Shown here: positions 1 through 11,134 of the stretch, in pieces
Layout of the letters: every line of letters begins with the position of its first letter
How positions within the stretch are numbered: the stretch's first letter is position 1
NCBI GenBank assembly: GCA_963989385.1
Contig: OZ022500.1
Coordinates: 108,851,842-108,915,841 of the forward strand
Source: Ctena decussata
Taxonomy: Eukaryota; Mollusca; Bivalvia; Lucinida; Lucinidae
Direction of reading: 5' to 3'
Length of the DNA stretch: 64,000 nt
Translations under genes and position numbers: made by a program
The notes under the pieces: generated by a model
What the model saw: the letters and a program-made list of their open reading frames with translations, nothing else
The model's database searches: none
What the model was told of the DNA's origin: nothing

Positions 1-1085
1 CTATGGCAACTTCAAATTTCCATTGACTTGTATTGGAAAAATGAAAATTTGCATTTATTGCTTTGTCACTGCAGATATTTTGACAAAGCTTTCACAGAAA
101 TGTTCCTTGAGTAATCCTCTATCAACCACAGGAAATTTATGTAAATTGTACAATTTGGTTGGTTGCCATGGCAACCGAATGATTAAAAATAGAAAAAATA
201 TTCAAAAACCATCTCCTCAGAAACTATGCAACCAATAAAGCTCAAACTTCACAGAAAAGATTTTAGTACTAGCTTCTATAAAAGTACTGTTTTTCTTGGC
301 AATTGCTAAAGCAATTTGCTTGCTATGGGAACTGAAAATTGCCATTGACTTATAATGGCAAAATGGAAAATATGCATTTATTGCTATGTCACTGCAGATA
401 TGTTGACAAAAATTTCATAGAAATGTTCCTTGAGTAATACTCAATCAGCCTTATTAAATTTAGGCAAAAAGCACAATTTGGCTGGTTGCCATGGCAACCG
501 AAGAATTGAAAAAATAAATAAAAAATAAATAAAAATCCACAAAAACTATGCGACCGATACAGCTCAAGCTTTACAGAAGGGATCTTAGTATTAGCCTTTA
601 ATAAAATACTGATTCTCATGGCAGTTGCTCCAGTAGTTTTGTTTCTATGGGAACATCAAATTGCCATAGACTTATAGTTGGAAAACTGAAAACTTCCATT
701 TTTTGCTATTTGGCTGCAGATATGTTGACAAAACTTTTACAGAATTGTTCCTGGAGTAGTCCTCTAGCATGCGCATGAAATTTATGGAAATAGCACAATT
801 TGGCTGGTTGCTATGGTAACCAAATGGTTAAAAATAGAAAACATACTCAAAAATCATCAACTCGGAAACAAACTGGCGGATAAAGCTGAAACTTTAGTGA
901 AAGGATCTTAGTAATAGCCTCTGTTGAATTATATATTTTTTTATTGTTGCCCATGTGGTTTGTGGCTATGGCAACTTAAAGTTTACATAGACTTATAATG
1001 GGAAAAATGTAAATTAGCATTCATTTCTGTGTTACAGTAGATATTTTGACAAAAGTTTTACAGAAATGTTCTCTGATAACCGAAT
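1..1085. repeat. 322-bp tandem repeat, about 3.4 units
   Basis: Units begin with CTATGG(C/G)AAC at 1, 323, 645 and 966, so the period is 321-322 bp; the last unit is partial. Each of the first three units holds a palindrome of the form GGTTGCCATGGCAACC (161-176, 484-499; a diverged copy at 805-820). Small ORFs here are not conserved between units, so I do not call them genes. The left end runs off the window. Confidence 0.9.
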
Positions 1086-1349
1086 AATTACAGTACAAGT
1101 TTTACGAAACAGGATAACTAAACCACCAAAATCTGGCTAATCTGATCCTTGTTAGTATATTCAACATGATACCAACCAGCGGAAAGGCTCAGTATACCAC
1201 CGGCTTTTAGTAACTTCTTCTGGGTCGTCCAAACAAACCTCTTCAGACACCAACAAGCTATCGCGAGGGCTAATGAGAGTATTCCTAGAACTTCCACCGT
1301 TCGAACGCCTTGCATAAAATCTGGAACTGAAGGTATGAAATTAAATAAA

Positions 1350-1586
1350 TGAGCCGCGACACGAGAAAACCAACAATCCGGTTGCACGGCCTGCACATAC
1401 TCAGATCAGCCTGGGCATCCGCCCAGTCTGGTCAGACTCTTCGCTAAGTGCTTAAAGGGTAGCTAAGGGACTGATCTCCTTCATGCGGACAGGGAAGACT
1501 CTGATCAGACTGGGCGGATGCCAAGGCTGATCTGAGACTGCCCTGACCGCACCACCACATTGTTGGTTTTCTCGCGTCGTGGCTCA
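1350..1586. mobile_element. Palindromic MITE, family TGAGCCGCGAC, copy 1
   Basis: A near-complete fold-back of about 237 bp. The ends read TGAGCCGCGACACGAGAAAA and, inverted, CTCGCGTCGTGGCTCA. Inside lie a second inverted pair (CAGATCAGCCTGGGCATC and its complement) and a short unpaired centre. No coding capacity. Five further copies occur at 13.8, 14.1, 54.9, 56.7 and 60.8 kb. Confidence 0.88.
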
Positions 1587-1723
1587 AATTCAATTGAATT
1601 AAGGTGGTGATTTATGGTAAATGTAAACTTCTGCATAAAACCATAAAAAGTAATGTATGAAAGTTGGCAGACTTCTTATTGTTGTTGCTCTTTACTGTTT
1701 AGAATACAAAATAGACGTACATG

Positions 1724-2312
1724 TTGCTTAAAAAAGTGTTTTTATAAGGAAAGATCAAAGGGTAATTTTCTGCGAATAAATCTGAAAAAATAATATTGTT
1801 ATTGAAAATTTACGTAGTGCTTAAGGTGCATTATTGCATTATGAAGAGCGTCCTAGCAATTATTTATTTCAACTCTTTCTCAAATTATAATGTAGACCAG
1901 ATGAAAGCGGTAGCTTTTTCTCAAATGTTCGACCATGTACAAAGTAAATGTACACTGGACCCATTTATTAAATATAGGGTAGGCAAGCATACCTATGTTA
2001 ACACCTACAGTATAAATAATACATTACTGACATGATCAGTGGTGTAGATGAAATTGTTCAACCTTGTTAAAATAGTCTCACCTGTCTCACCTGTGTGTTT
2101 TGACAACAAAATTTGGACACAGACTGCATCTTTTTTCATCTGCTCAGCCTGATAATGTGTGAATGAGTTTGAAAAAATAATTGCTAGGACGCTCTCCATA
2201 ATGCAACAAGGTACTCTAAGCACTAAATATATTTTTAATAACGATATTATTTTTCAGATTTATTCGCAGAAAATTACCATTTGATCTTTCCTTATAAAAA
2301 CACATTTTAACA
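1724..2312. mobile_element. Fold-back element with ~160-bp arms
   Basis: The arm at about 1724-1885 (containing GCATTATGAAGAGCGTCCTA) recurs inverted at about 2143-2312 (containing TAGGACGCTCTCCATAATGC). The arms flank roughly 260 bp of unrelated sequence. I see no transposase, so this is a non-autonomous inverted-repeat element; no target duplication was identified. Confidence 0.75.
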
Positions 2313-2483
2313 TTAACAAATGCTGCATTTTGGGATTCTAAGTTATGAGAAACAACATAAAGAAGGCATCTGCTAAGTTTTGGAAAGATCAGTGTTATTT
2401 GGAGTATTTTATGCAGATTTTTGTGTTTGTCCCACCTTAACATACGCGTGCTGTTCTGTTCCAAAATTAGGTCCACAGTATAT

Positions 2484-4215
2484 CTGCCGTTTAACAGGTG
2501 TATCCTAAAGGGGATGGGGGTGCCTATAAGGCCCTTTTTCTGCCCAAGAGCAAAATGTTTTATTTTCAGCTGATGGTTAGCATATAATGTCTGCTATACT
2601 GAATCAATAGTGGTTAAGCTCCGTAAGCATTACTTTGGAATAATTCGGTTATTTAAATGGGTGAGGTCAATCAGCATGAACCAGGATAGTCATATTATAA
2701 GCTATATTTCTCCTTCAAATTTAATGGCAGTTATATATACCTGTCTTTATAAGTTAAAATAATGTCTTTGGTGACATCTTTTCTCAATTTCTGTCTTTCA
2801 AAGTAAAATCTTATGTCTGCAGGATTTCTTTTAGAGACACTGTCAATTTTCATTAATTTTGGTACTTTGATTTCAATATATTCTACCATATCTCTAGAAC
2901 CAATGGATGACTTCTTACCAAATTAATATGGGTTCACCCTTGGGAAAGTGCAAACTGTTGATTAAAATTTGGTGACCTTGACCTTTGTTTCAAGGTCACA
3001 GTAAGACTTACAATGTTAATTTTTAGTCAAGTTTTGACCATTGTCTACACATTAGTTCCTGAATTGATATAAAATGGTTCACAAAGTGGCCTAAATTAAA
3101 AACTGCTGAGAGTTAGAGCACTAGTTTTGATAAAATGGCCATGACATCATCTTCAAGGTCAAGGTCAAGGTTAGATTAAACAGAGTTTAATCACAGATTT
3201 CACACAATCAATCAGCAGAAATGTACCAAATCTGAGTATTTTCATTCGAAAATCAATGTTTGATATGCATAGAATGACCTTGACCTTGGTCTAAAGGTCA
3301 ATATTAGCCAAACATAATGAAACAGAAATAGATTAAACTTAACTGAAATAGAAAAATCTATTGTGAAATATCTAAACTTCTGAATCTATTGGTGACCTTC
3401 AGATCAAGGTCAAGGTCATTCTATGCATAGGGCAAGGTCATTTTATGCATATTAAGCATTGTTTTACATAAAGAAACCTACAAATGCGTTAAATTTTTGC
3501 TTACTAGCTATATGAGATCTTTGATTAAACTCTGCCTAGTCTAACCTTGACCTTGACCTTGAAGATGATGTCATGGCCCTTTAATCATAACCAGTGCTCT
3601 GTCGCTTCATTTTGTTTAATTTTAGCTACTTTGGTCATGATTTCACATCAATTCAGGAGCTAATGTGTAGGCAGTGGTCAAAACTTGACTTAAAACGGAT
3701 ATAATATGTCTTACTGTGACCTCGAAACAAAGGTCAAGGTCACCAAATTTTAATCAACAGTTTGCATTCTTCCAGGGGTGAACCCATATTAGTTTGGTAA
3801 GGAGTCATCTATTTGTTCTAGAGATATGGTAGAATATATTGAAATCAAAGTACCAAAATTAATGAAAATTGACAGTGTCTCTAAAAGAAATTCTGCAGAC
3901 ATCAGATTTTACTTTAAAAGGTAGAAATTGAGAATAGATGTCACCAAAGACATGATTTTAACTTATAAAGAAAGGTATATATGAATGCCATTAAATTTGA
4001 AGGAGAAATATAGTTTATAATATGACAACCCTGCTGATTTACATGCTGATTGTCATGCTGATTTACCCCACTCACTTTAATAACCCCATTATTCCAAAAA
4101 TAGAGCTTACGGAGCTCAACCACTGTTAATTCGGTATAGCGGATACTATGGGCTAATCATCAGCTGAAAATAAAACAATATAGACACCCCCTTTACCGGA
4201 TAACACCTTTTATTT
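2484..4215. mobile_element. Giant palindrome, ~1.73 kb
   Basis: The left half (from about 2484) is repeated inverted in the right half (to about 4215) along almost its whole length; the short centre lies near 3350. Ends read AGGTGTATCC on the left and, inverted, AGGTGTTATCC on the right, followed in both by a G-rich run. The arms carry many AGGTCA-type motifs. No ORF is conserved. The right end abuts the start of a Penelope-like fragment at about 4219, so the element probably inserted into or truncated it. Confidence 0.85.
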
Positions 4216-4218
4216 GGC

Positions 4219-5250
4219 GGTTCAATGATATTTACTTTCTTCAAACTAAAGGACAGCTATGGGTAGTAAATTTGCTCCCATTAATGCAACTCTTGTTTTA
4301 GCATACCTAGAAGAGAAAATGTACGAACAGTCTGATAAAGATTTTGATTCAGTTTTCAGAAAATACATAAAATCAATTTCAACAGATTTCTAGATTGTTC
4401 CTAATTTTCCCTGGAGCAGTAGAACAACTAATGGAGTTCTACAGTTTGCTTAATAGTCTCCATCCTAGCATAAAATTTACATATATATTATAGCAGGTTC
4501 AGCCTTCCCTGTTTAGATATTACTCATTAATAAAAATGGTAAGCTTCAAACAGACATTTATCAAAAACCAACCGATTCAAAACAGTACCTTCTATACATA
4601 TCATGCCACCCGAAACATAAACGAAACACCATTCCTCACCATTTAGCAAGACGATTAAAAATGATTATTTCAGAAGACAACACACAATTTATAAGGCTTG
4701 AAGGGCTAAAATGTTTCTTTTGAAGCAAAATATCCCTCAGCTCTTACTGATGACAGTATAGCAAACATCAAAGTTTTAAATAGACCCGATTTACTCAAAC
4801 CTACTGAATCAATTAACAAAGATAGCAATTTAATTCCATACGTTGCAACATTTAACCTGAATATCCCAGAAATATACCCCGATATTCGACAAACAAGTCT
4901 ATCCTCTTAAGAGACGACAGAATGAAGATCATTTATAAACAGAAAATATTTGTAAAAGGTAAATGACGACCGCCAAACTTAAAGAAATTACTAACTCAAG
5001 CGAAATTTTCCAAAAAACAGTAAAATAAATTTGAAGTCACAAAATGTAAAGAGTCAAGATGTGGGCTTTGCAAACATATTAAAGAACAGTCAACATTAAG
5101 CTTTTAGGGTGAAACTTTACCGTCAAGGCAGAAATGCCTTGCACAGTCAAAAAAGAAATATACGTAATTGAGTGCCGGGGTGTGGAGAGTATTACATAGG
5201 GGAAACGAATAACTTAAGAAAACAAATCCTTATCAACTTAGTGTTCGAGA
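4219..5250 (+). pseudogene. Penelope-like element fragment: RT C-terminal half and GIY-YIG endonuclease
   Basis: Penelope-like elements encode a reverse transcriptase followed by a GIY-YIG endonuclease and integrate as retroelements. Visible here in order: the RT motif QTKG then MGSKFAP (4249-4280; one frameshift between), a segment LNSLHPSIKFT (about 4448-4480), a KPTDSKQYL-like block (about 4570), the Cys-rich CRCGLCKHI linker (about 5055-5085) and EIYVIEC...GEYYIGETNN (5156-5212). The endonuclease motif residues are present, but one extra base lies between its two halves. Several stops and frameshifts make this inactive. The N-terminal RT, including earlier catalytic blocks, is absent: the copy starts where the palindrome ends. 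It differs in sequence from the minus-strand copy nearby, so these are two families rather than a duplication. Confidence 0.82.
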
Positions 5251-5509
5251 CATCAATAGGATTCCAGTGAAGTGTAAAATACTGCCAGGGACATATATCC
5301 TTTAAACTAACAGAACTAAAGTAATCAAAATGTCGTCCTCTGTCGTCCCTGAAGCGATGGTACGGGGCAGCAATGATGTCGTGAAACTGTCTCACAACAG
5401 TTGGTAATGCCCCATAAAGGCCTCTGTACTTGTAGGTGCGGCATGTGGTTATTTGGATTAATTTAACTCTTCTTATCTATCATGTTCTATTTTTCTCTTG
5501 TGCAGGTCG

Positions 5510-6212
5510 ATGCAGCAAAGGAAGACATGGCTGTTAAAGTCGTGGTGAATTAAGTGGAAGTGCTCGGCGACAGCTGACCTCTGAAACCTTCGCCTCGTCC
5601 AGTCATATTAATTCATGCGCTCATTAAGTGCACGTTTTGTTTCGTCTACTACTGTTTGCCACATTGAGTACAAGTGATCAGGTCGATGACATTTGCAGAT
5701 TTGCAGTTTGTCGGTTTCCTGAGATTTACTGACGCCCCTGATGATGATTTGGCTATCTGAGTTGGTGTCATCAGTTTACAAGTAAAGCATCTTTTGTAAC
5801 CACAAGGCTTTGACTCCCCTATGGGCCCATCATTACTAGGGTCTGGGCTGAACTTTGCGCGAACAAGAATATTCCATAGACATTTTGGCCTTCTGTCTTT
5901 GGCAATTATTGGCTTCAGAGGGAAACCCTTATTCAAGCGTTTCGAAGACTCAATGATCGGCCAGTGTTTCTGACATTTATTTGGCTTTAGCTATCTCTTG
6001 ATGAAATGTCAGCACAAGGGGGTCAAAGTGTTTGACGGTTCTGGCTTTGGCTTTTAGTGAAGTATGTCTTCTCTTGTTTGTGATCTAGTTTTCGAAGTCG
6101 CTTTGACAATTGCTTGAGTGCTGTAGCCTCGTCTGTGAAACTGACCCGACAACTCTGTTGCTCTAGACTCAAGTGTTTCAAGATTTGAGCATATTTGCCT
6201 GATACAGCCGGT
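5510..6212 (-). pseudogene. Penelope-like element, 3' part: linker and GIY-YIG endonuclease
   Basis: This is the downstream part of the minus-strand Penelope-like element whose RT lies at 11.1-12.6 kb. Reading on the minus strand from 6212: RQICSNLETLESRATEL, HRRGYSTQAIVKA, a frameshift, then an open stretch at 5936-5649 with the Cys pair KPCGYKRCFTCKLM and VIDLITCTQCGKQ. Further on, RALNERMN and AVAEHFHL match the usual C-terminal endonuclease region. The two aromatic signature positions of the GIY-YIG core appear replaced (VIDLI for VIYLI; QTVVDE for QYVGE), so endonuclease activity is unlikely even without the stops. The reading is in register with the upstream part once the insertion at 6213-11134 is ignored. 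Identification rests on motif memory; no search was run. Confidence 0.82.
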
Positions 6213-7604
6213 GTAACGAAGTAAAGTGACCCCCATAGAATACCGACCCCCCGGTCATTATTCTTCAGAAAAAGTGACCCCTTTTCTATAAAATATTGAC
6301 TCCCTTTGAAAAATAATGACCCCCCTGATAATATCTATAAAATAGTGACCCCCGGTCATTTTTCTTTAAAGAATAGTGACCCCCACCTCAGTCACAATAT
6401 TATTACTCCCCATGAAGCAATGGTGTCTTCATATATGCTTATGGCATACAGGATGTTGTGTCCGGCCTATTACATCTCTCTTGTTTGATGATTGATTAAA
6501 AAAAAATACTTGGCATAAATGTCAAGACGATGTGTTTCGCGCAAGTCCTAGGTACCTAGCTAGAAGGTCAAGATCACAGAGATCATTCAAAGATACAGGT
6601 GTTCTGCTATATGACTCTGGCAAACAGAATCTCGTGTCTGACCTGTAACTTTGTCATTTGTGGATAGACTTTCAAATAATTGGAAACAAATGTTAGCCAC
6701 ATAAACACAATGTATTGCGTGCTAGATATAGGTCCCGACCTCAAAAATTAAATTCAATGTCACAAATTAAAATAAATGACAATGTGTGTAGTTTAACTTA
6801 TGATGTTACTGTAATATAAGATTTAGACTCATGCACTAAAAAGAGGATTCGCTGTTGAATTTGAAAAATTATCAGGTCTGCACATTTACTTTCACTACCT
6901 TTCTCAAGAGGGATACATGACATTTTCAGTCTTCCAAATATATTTTTCGATTTTTCTTATTTACTGAATTATTTTGTTAAATATGCTTACAATGAAGAAA
7001 ATACTACAGCTGCTCATAGTATGCAATAATTTGTAAATGAATAGTATGCTAGCCTTATTCTAAGATGCAGATGGTCTAATTACCCAACCCTTTTTTCAGT
7101 TTTTTTTTAGCTGTATATAATCTGTCCTCCCCTTTGCCTAAGCATGCCACTCACATTTATTGTATATATTGAATATAGCAATTTCTTCTCGTATCGTCAT
7201 TTGATTTTGCGTAGAGGTGTCATAATATTATGACCAGGGTACTTTTCTTTCAAAATAATGGTCGGGGTTAAATATTCTTAAAAAAGTGGCGGTGGTCATT
7301 ATTCTAGGCGGTCACAGTTCTTCGTGTGGAGCCATTTAACTTCGCGTGGGAAGAGAGTGTGTGTGTGTAAAAGGCGCGTCTGTGGTGGGGTGGGGGGTCG
7401 AGGGGGGGCGGGGCGGTCATAATATTATAATGTTATGACCGGGAAGTCATAATATTATTACCGGGGGTCACTATTCTTTAAAAAATAATGACCGGGGTCG
7501 TGATTCTATGAGGAACTCATAGAATAACGACCCCCTGTCATTATTCTATAGAAAAAGTGACTCCGTTTCTAAAACCTACTGACTCACGTTAAACCCATCG
7601 ATGT

Positions 7605-8679
7605 TCATCCCCACCTAATCGACCACTTACTGACTACAGTCAAACTTGTCTCAAGGGGTCACCCAAAGGAAGGACAGAAATTGGCTGCTTAAGCCAGGTG
7701 ACACCTTAATACAGGTTCATTTGCTTAAGGGACCCAAAAATGTGGCTGCTTAAGACAGGTGATCCCTTAAAAGAGGTGACCACATGAGCAGGTTTGACTG
7801 TACTACTGCAAGTTTTATTATTGGAAATGCTTGTTGATGTTGTTGGGAAGGATGTGGAGGGGGGGGGGGGGGTTGAGGGGTTGCGTTATTATATAATAAT
7901 GTTATGACCGCGGAGTCATAAATATTATGACGGGGTAGGGGGTCACTATTCTTTAAAGAATAATGACCGGGGAGTCCTTATTCTATAAGGAATCCATAGA
8001 ATAACGACCCCCGGTTATAATTCTATAGAAAAATAACTCCGTTTCTAAAAGATACTGACACCCGTTAACCCCTCAATGATAGCTATAAAATGATAATCCC
8101 CACCTAATCGAGAACTGACTATTAACTCGATTAGGTGGGGATTAATATTTTCAGCTTTCATCGATGGGGTTAACGGTTGTCAGAATCTTTTAGAAACGGA
8201 GGCATTTTTTCTATAGAATAATGACCGGGGTCGTTATTCTATGGGTTCTCCATATCCCGGTCATTATTCTTTAAAGAATATTGACCCCCCTACCCCATCA
8301 TAATACTGTGCGGTTATAGCATTATAACATTATAACACCCCCTCAACCCAAACATACACACACATCCTTCCCAACAACATCAACAAGTAAAAACCAATAA
8401 TAAAACTTGCAGTAGTTAAAAATCAGTTAGTGGTCGGTTAGGTTGGGTTAATATTTTAAAGCTAACATCAAGGGGAATAACGGGAGTCAGTATATTTTAG
8501 AACGGAGTATTTTTTCTAAAGAATAATGACCAGGGGTCGTTATTCTATGAGTTCCCCATAGAATAATGACCCTTTGGTAATTATTCTTTAAAGAATAGTG
8601 ACCCCCGGTCTTAATATTATGACTCCGCGGTCATAATATGATAATATTATACCCCCCCCACACACACACACACACACAT

Positions 8680-8711
<32 letters not shown>

Positions 8712-8790
8712 CCTTCCCAACATCATCAATAAGTATTACCAATAATAAAACTTGCAGTAATTAATAATCAGTTAGTGGTCGATAGAGTAG
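7605..8790. repeat. Nested inverted and direct repeats in the fold-back insertion
   Basis: The block with AAACTTGCAGTA and ACATCCTTCCCAACA occurs inverted near 7800-7860 and directly at 8346-8420 and 8706-8765. A clean hairpin, CCCCACCTAATCGAG...CTCGATTAGGTGGGG, spans about 8098-8146. A CA/CACA microsatellite lies at about 8658-8712. Confidence 0.8.
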
Positions 8791-8889
8791 AGATTAATTT
8801 TTATAGCTATCATCGATGGGTACGGGAGTCAGTATCTTTTAGAAACAGAGTCACTTTTTCTATAGAATAATGAACGGGAATCGTCATTC

Positions 8890-9480
8890 TATGGGTTACC
8901 ATACAGGTCATTAACGGTAGCATCAGGTACTCAAGTAGTACTAACATTGTTCCAATGATGACCTTGGAATTACCTTGTCTTTTTTTACAGTAAGGTCGAA
9001 TTTGCTTTTTTGTGCTTTTATGTGGGAAAATGCTTGAACATAAGAGTTCATGGAAATTAACCTTTAAAAATCTTATGCACTGGAACCAAAAAATTGATGG
9101 CCTTGAAACCTTGTATAGAGCATTGGGCACTGACTTTCTATCAGATTTATTCGAATGATGATATTGGTTTGACCTTGACCTTTTTTAGCACAAGGTCAAA
9201 TTTTCTTTATATTAGAAAATGTCATAACATATTTTTGAAGACTTTGTAATGGCCATCAACTTAATGAGTATTTGAAGAGTATAAGTATCAGGTCAAGGTC
9301 AAGGCCATTCTATGATCGTATTTCAACAGCTTCAGACAGGTCTGTTAAACGAAACGACTGAGCCGGTTGAAGCAAAATGTCACATGGAACCTCCATGAGT
9401 CAGAGAAACAACAGTTTGCTTGAACGGTTTTTGTCACATGACCGAGATGTCCGTTATGCCCATGTGTTATAAACCTTTAA
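8890..9480 (-). repeat. Copy of the hairpin/GGACGG repeat family (inside the fold-back)
   Basis: It shares with 41.5-42.2 kb and 48.1-49.6 kb the phrases GGCCTTGAAACCTTGTATAG, GCATTGGGCA and the AAGGTCAAGG motifs. It is diverged and lacks the terminal hairpin. It sits inside the 4.9-kb insertion, so it predates or was carried by it. Confidence 0.6.
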
Positions 9481-11134
9481 AATTCTTCTTCTCTCAAATA
9501 TCTAATGATATTGAAAATGTGATATCCAGCATATTGGGATTCATATTGTGAAGGTTTTTACACTCTCAAACCTTGTATTTCTAAGCCAGTAGATGGTTTA
9601 GGTCTACACTGTATTTTTCGCTGCCACCAGACCTTTAAGGTCAATTATTACCAGAATTGGTAAAGTCAAAAATCACCAAGAATAAAATAGTTTTATTATG
9701 TTTATTGATTAAACATTCAAACACAAGCACACATCAGATTCATCCAGTAAAGTTAATTTCTTTGCAATTCGCTACATCTTTTAATGCAATTTCTTTCTTA
9801 TAATTTCTAAGTAAGCCAAATATAAATCGTCCCTTAAATATCAAAATAACGTCCCAAAGTCAACACTATTCAATGCCAAACAAGTGTCGAACCCCAAGCC
9901 ACAATTTCAGCCGTATTTATATGCTTGTAGTGACTCAATACCCGAAAATACCAGAAATAGTGGTTCGGGTACCCGTTTCAACCCGGTAAATTATTCAACC
10001 CGGTAAATTATGTGGATCGAAATTTAGAATGACAGTTTTGGCAATGGTACATGTTGACTAATTGTTATGCATATATTATATAAGAACAACTCACATATAC
10101 AAGGTTATACAAAGATACAAACTTCTACTACTAGTTTACACCATCATAAGAACATCAGTTTGTGAAATTAAAACATCACGTTTTAACACAAAGGGGGCAT
10201 TTTTAAAGCACGAGGCTAAAGATTTGAAGAGGTAGTGAAAGTTGCGTCTTATAATGATGATCAGTATACAAAATAAACACGAAGTGCATTCTCAAACTGA
10301 TCCATTGTATAGCAAAGGAAAAAGAATCTTTAATCATCAAATACTGTAAGTACATACGGTCTCCTTTTCATTCGATACTACTTAATTATACCCCGCTCCA
10401 AAAAGATCTGACTGCCCTGCCTTACTTAACACACCAGAACGGGTTATAATTACCCGTTAATCAGACGCACTGGCTCGTAGCCAAGCTACCGGGCGATTTG
10501 CATGTAGTTTCAGGCATTACAGAAATTAGTAACACAGGTATTATTATTATTATTATTATAAAATCTCGACAGTATCAGGTTTGTTCAAGCGATGACACTA
10601 GTTTGATCTATGACCTTTTTTACTCTGGTGAGCGATTCAGGACCTCATGGCCCTCTTGTTTTTCATTTCATAGAAATTGCTGTAAATTTTATGCAAACAA
10701 TGAAGAAAATGATCAGACGTGTATTTTTGCTGCGTCTGATCTTGGTCTGCATGTTTGCCTCTGTCCCTTTTTCAGGACGCCAGGCCTAACTGGGTTACTG
10801 AAATCGTATGAGCCATAGGTGCGTATACAGTATACTCGGAACGACTTTATTTTTCTTTCTTTATTTATTTTGTTTATTATTTTTGTTCGGGTAGAGGGGT
10901 AATAAAATTATGACCGGTGGGGTGGGGGAGGGGGTCATATTTTTTAAAGAATAATGGCCGGGGGTCGTTATTCTATGGGGGGTCACAATTCTTCGCGAGG
11001 GGTCGAATTATTTCGTGTGTGGGGTCATAATATTATGACCGGGGAGTCATAATATTATGACCGGGGAGTCACTATTTTTTAAAGAATAAATACCGGGGGG
11101 TCGTTATTCTATGGGGGTCACTTTACTTCGTTAC

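Larger units (their letters stand above)
6213..11134. mobile_element. ~4.9-kb fold-back insertion splitting the Penelope-like element
   Basis: The ends are inverted copies: GGTGTAACGAAGTAAAGTGA on the left and its complement on the right (11110-11134). Most of the interior is built from short modules of the type GACCGGGGTCGTTATTCTAT and their complements, repeated in both orientations (6230-6390, 7240-8660, 10900-11120). A nested palindrome is centred near 8118. It also contains a (CA)n run, a G run at 7860 and, at about 8890-9480, a captured copy of the hairpin/GGACGG repeat family. No transposase is visible and no clear target duplication was found. The stretches 6420-7200 and 9500-10850 hold nothing I recognise. 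Confidence 0.8.
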
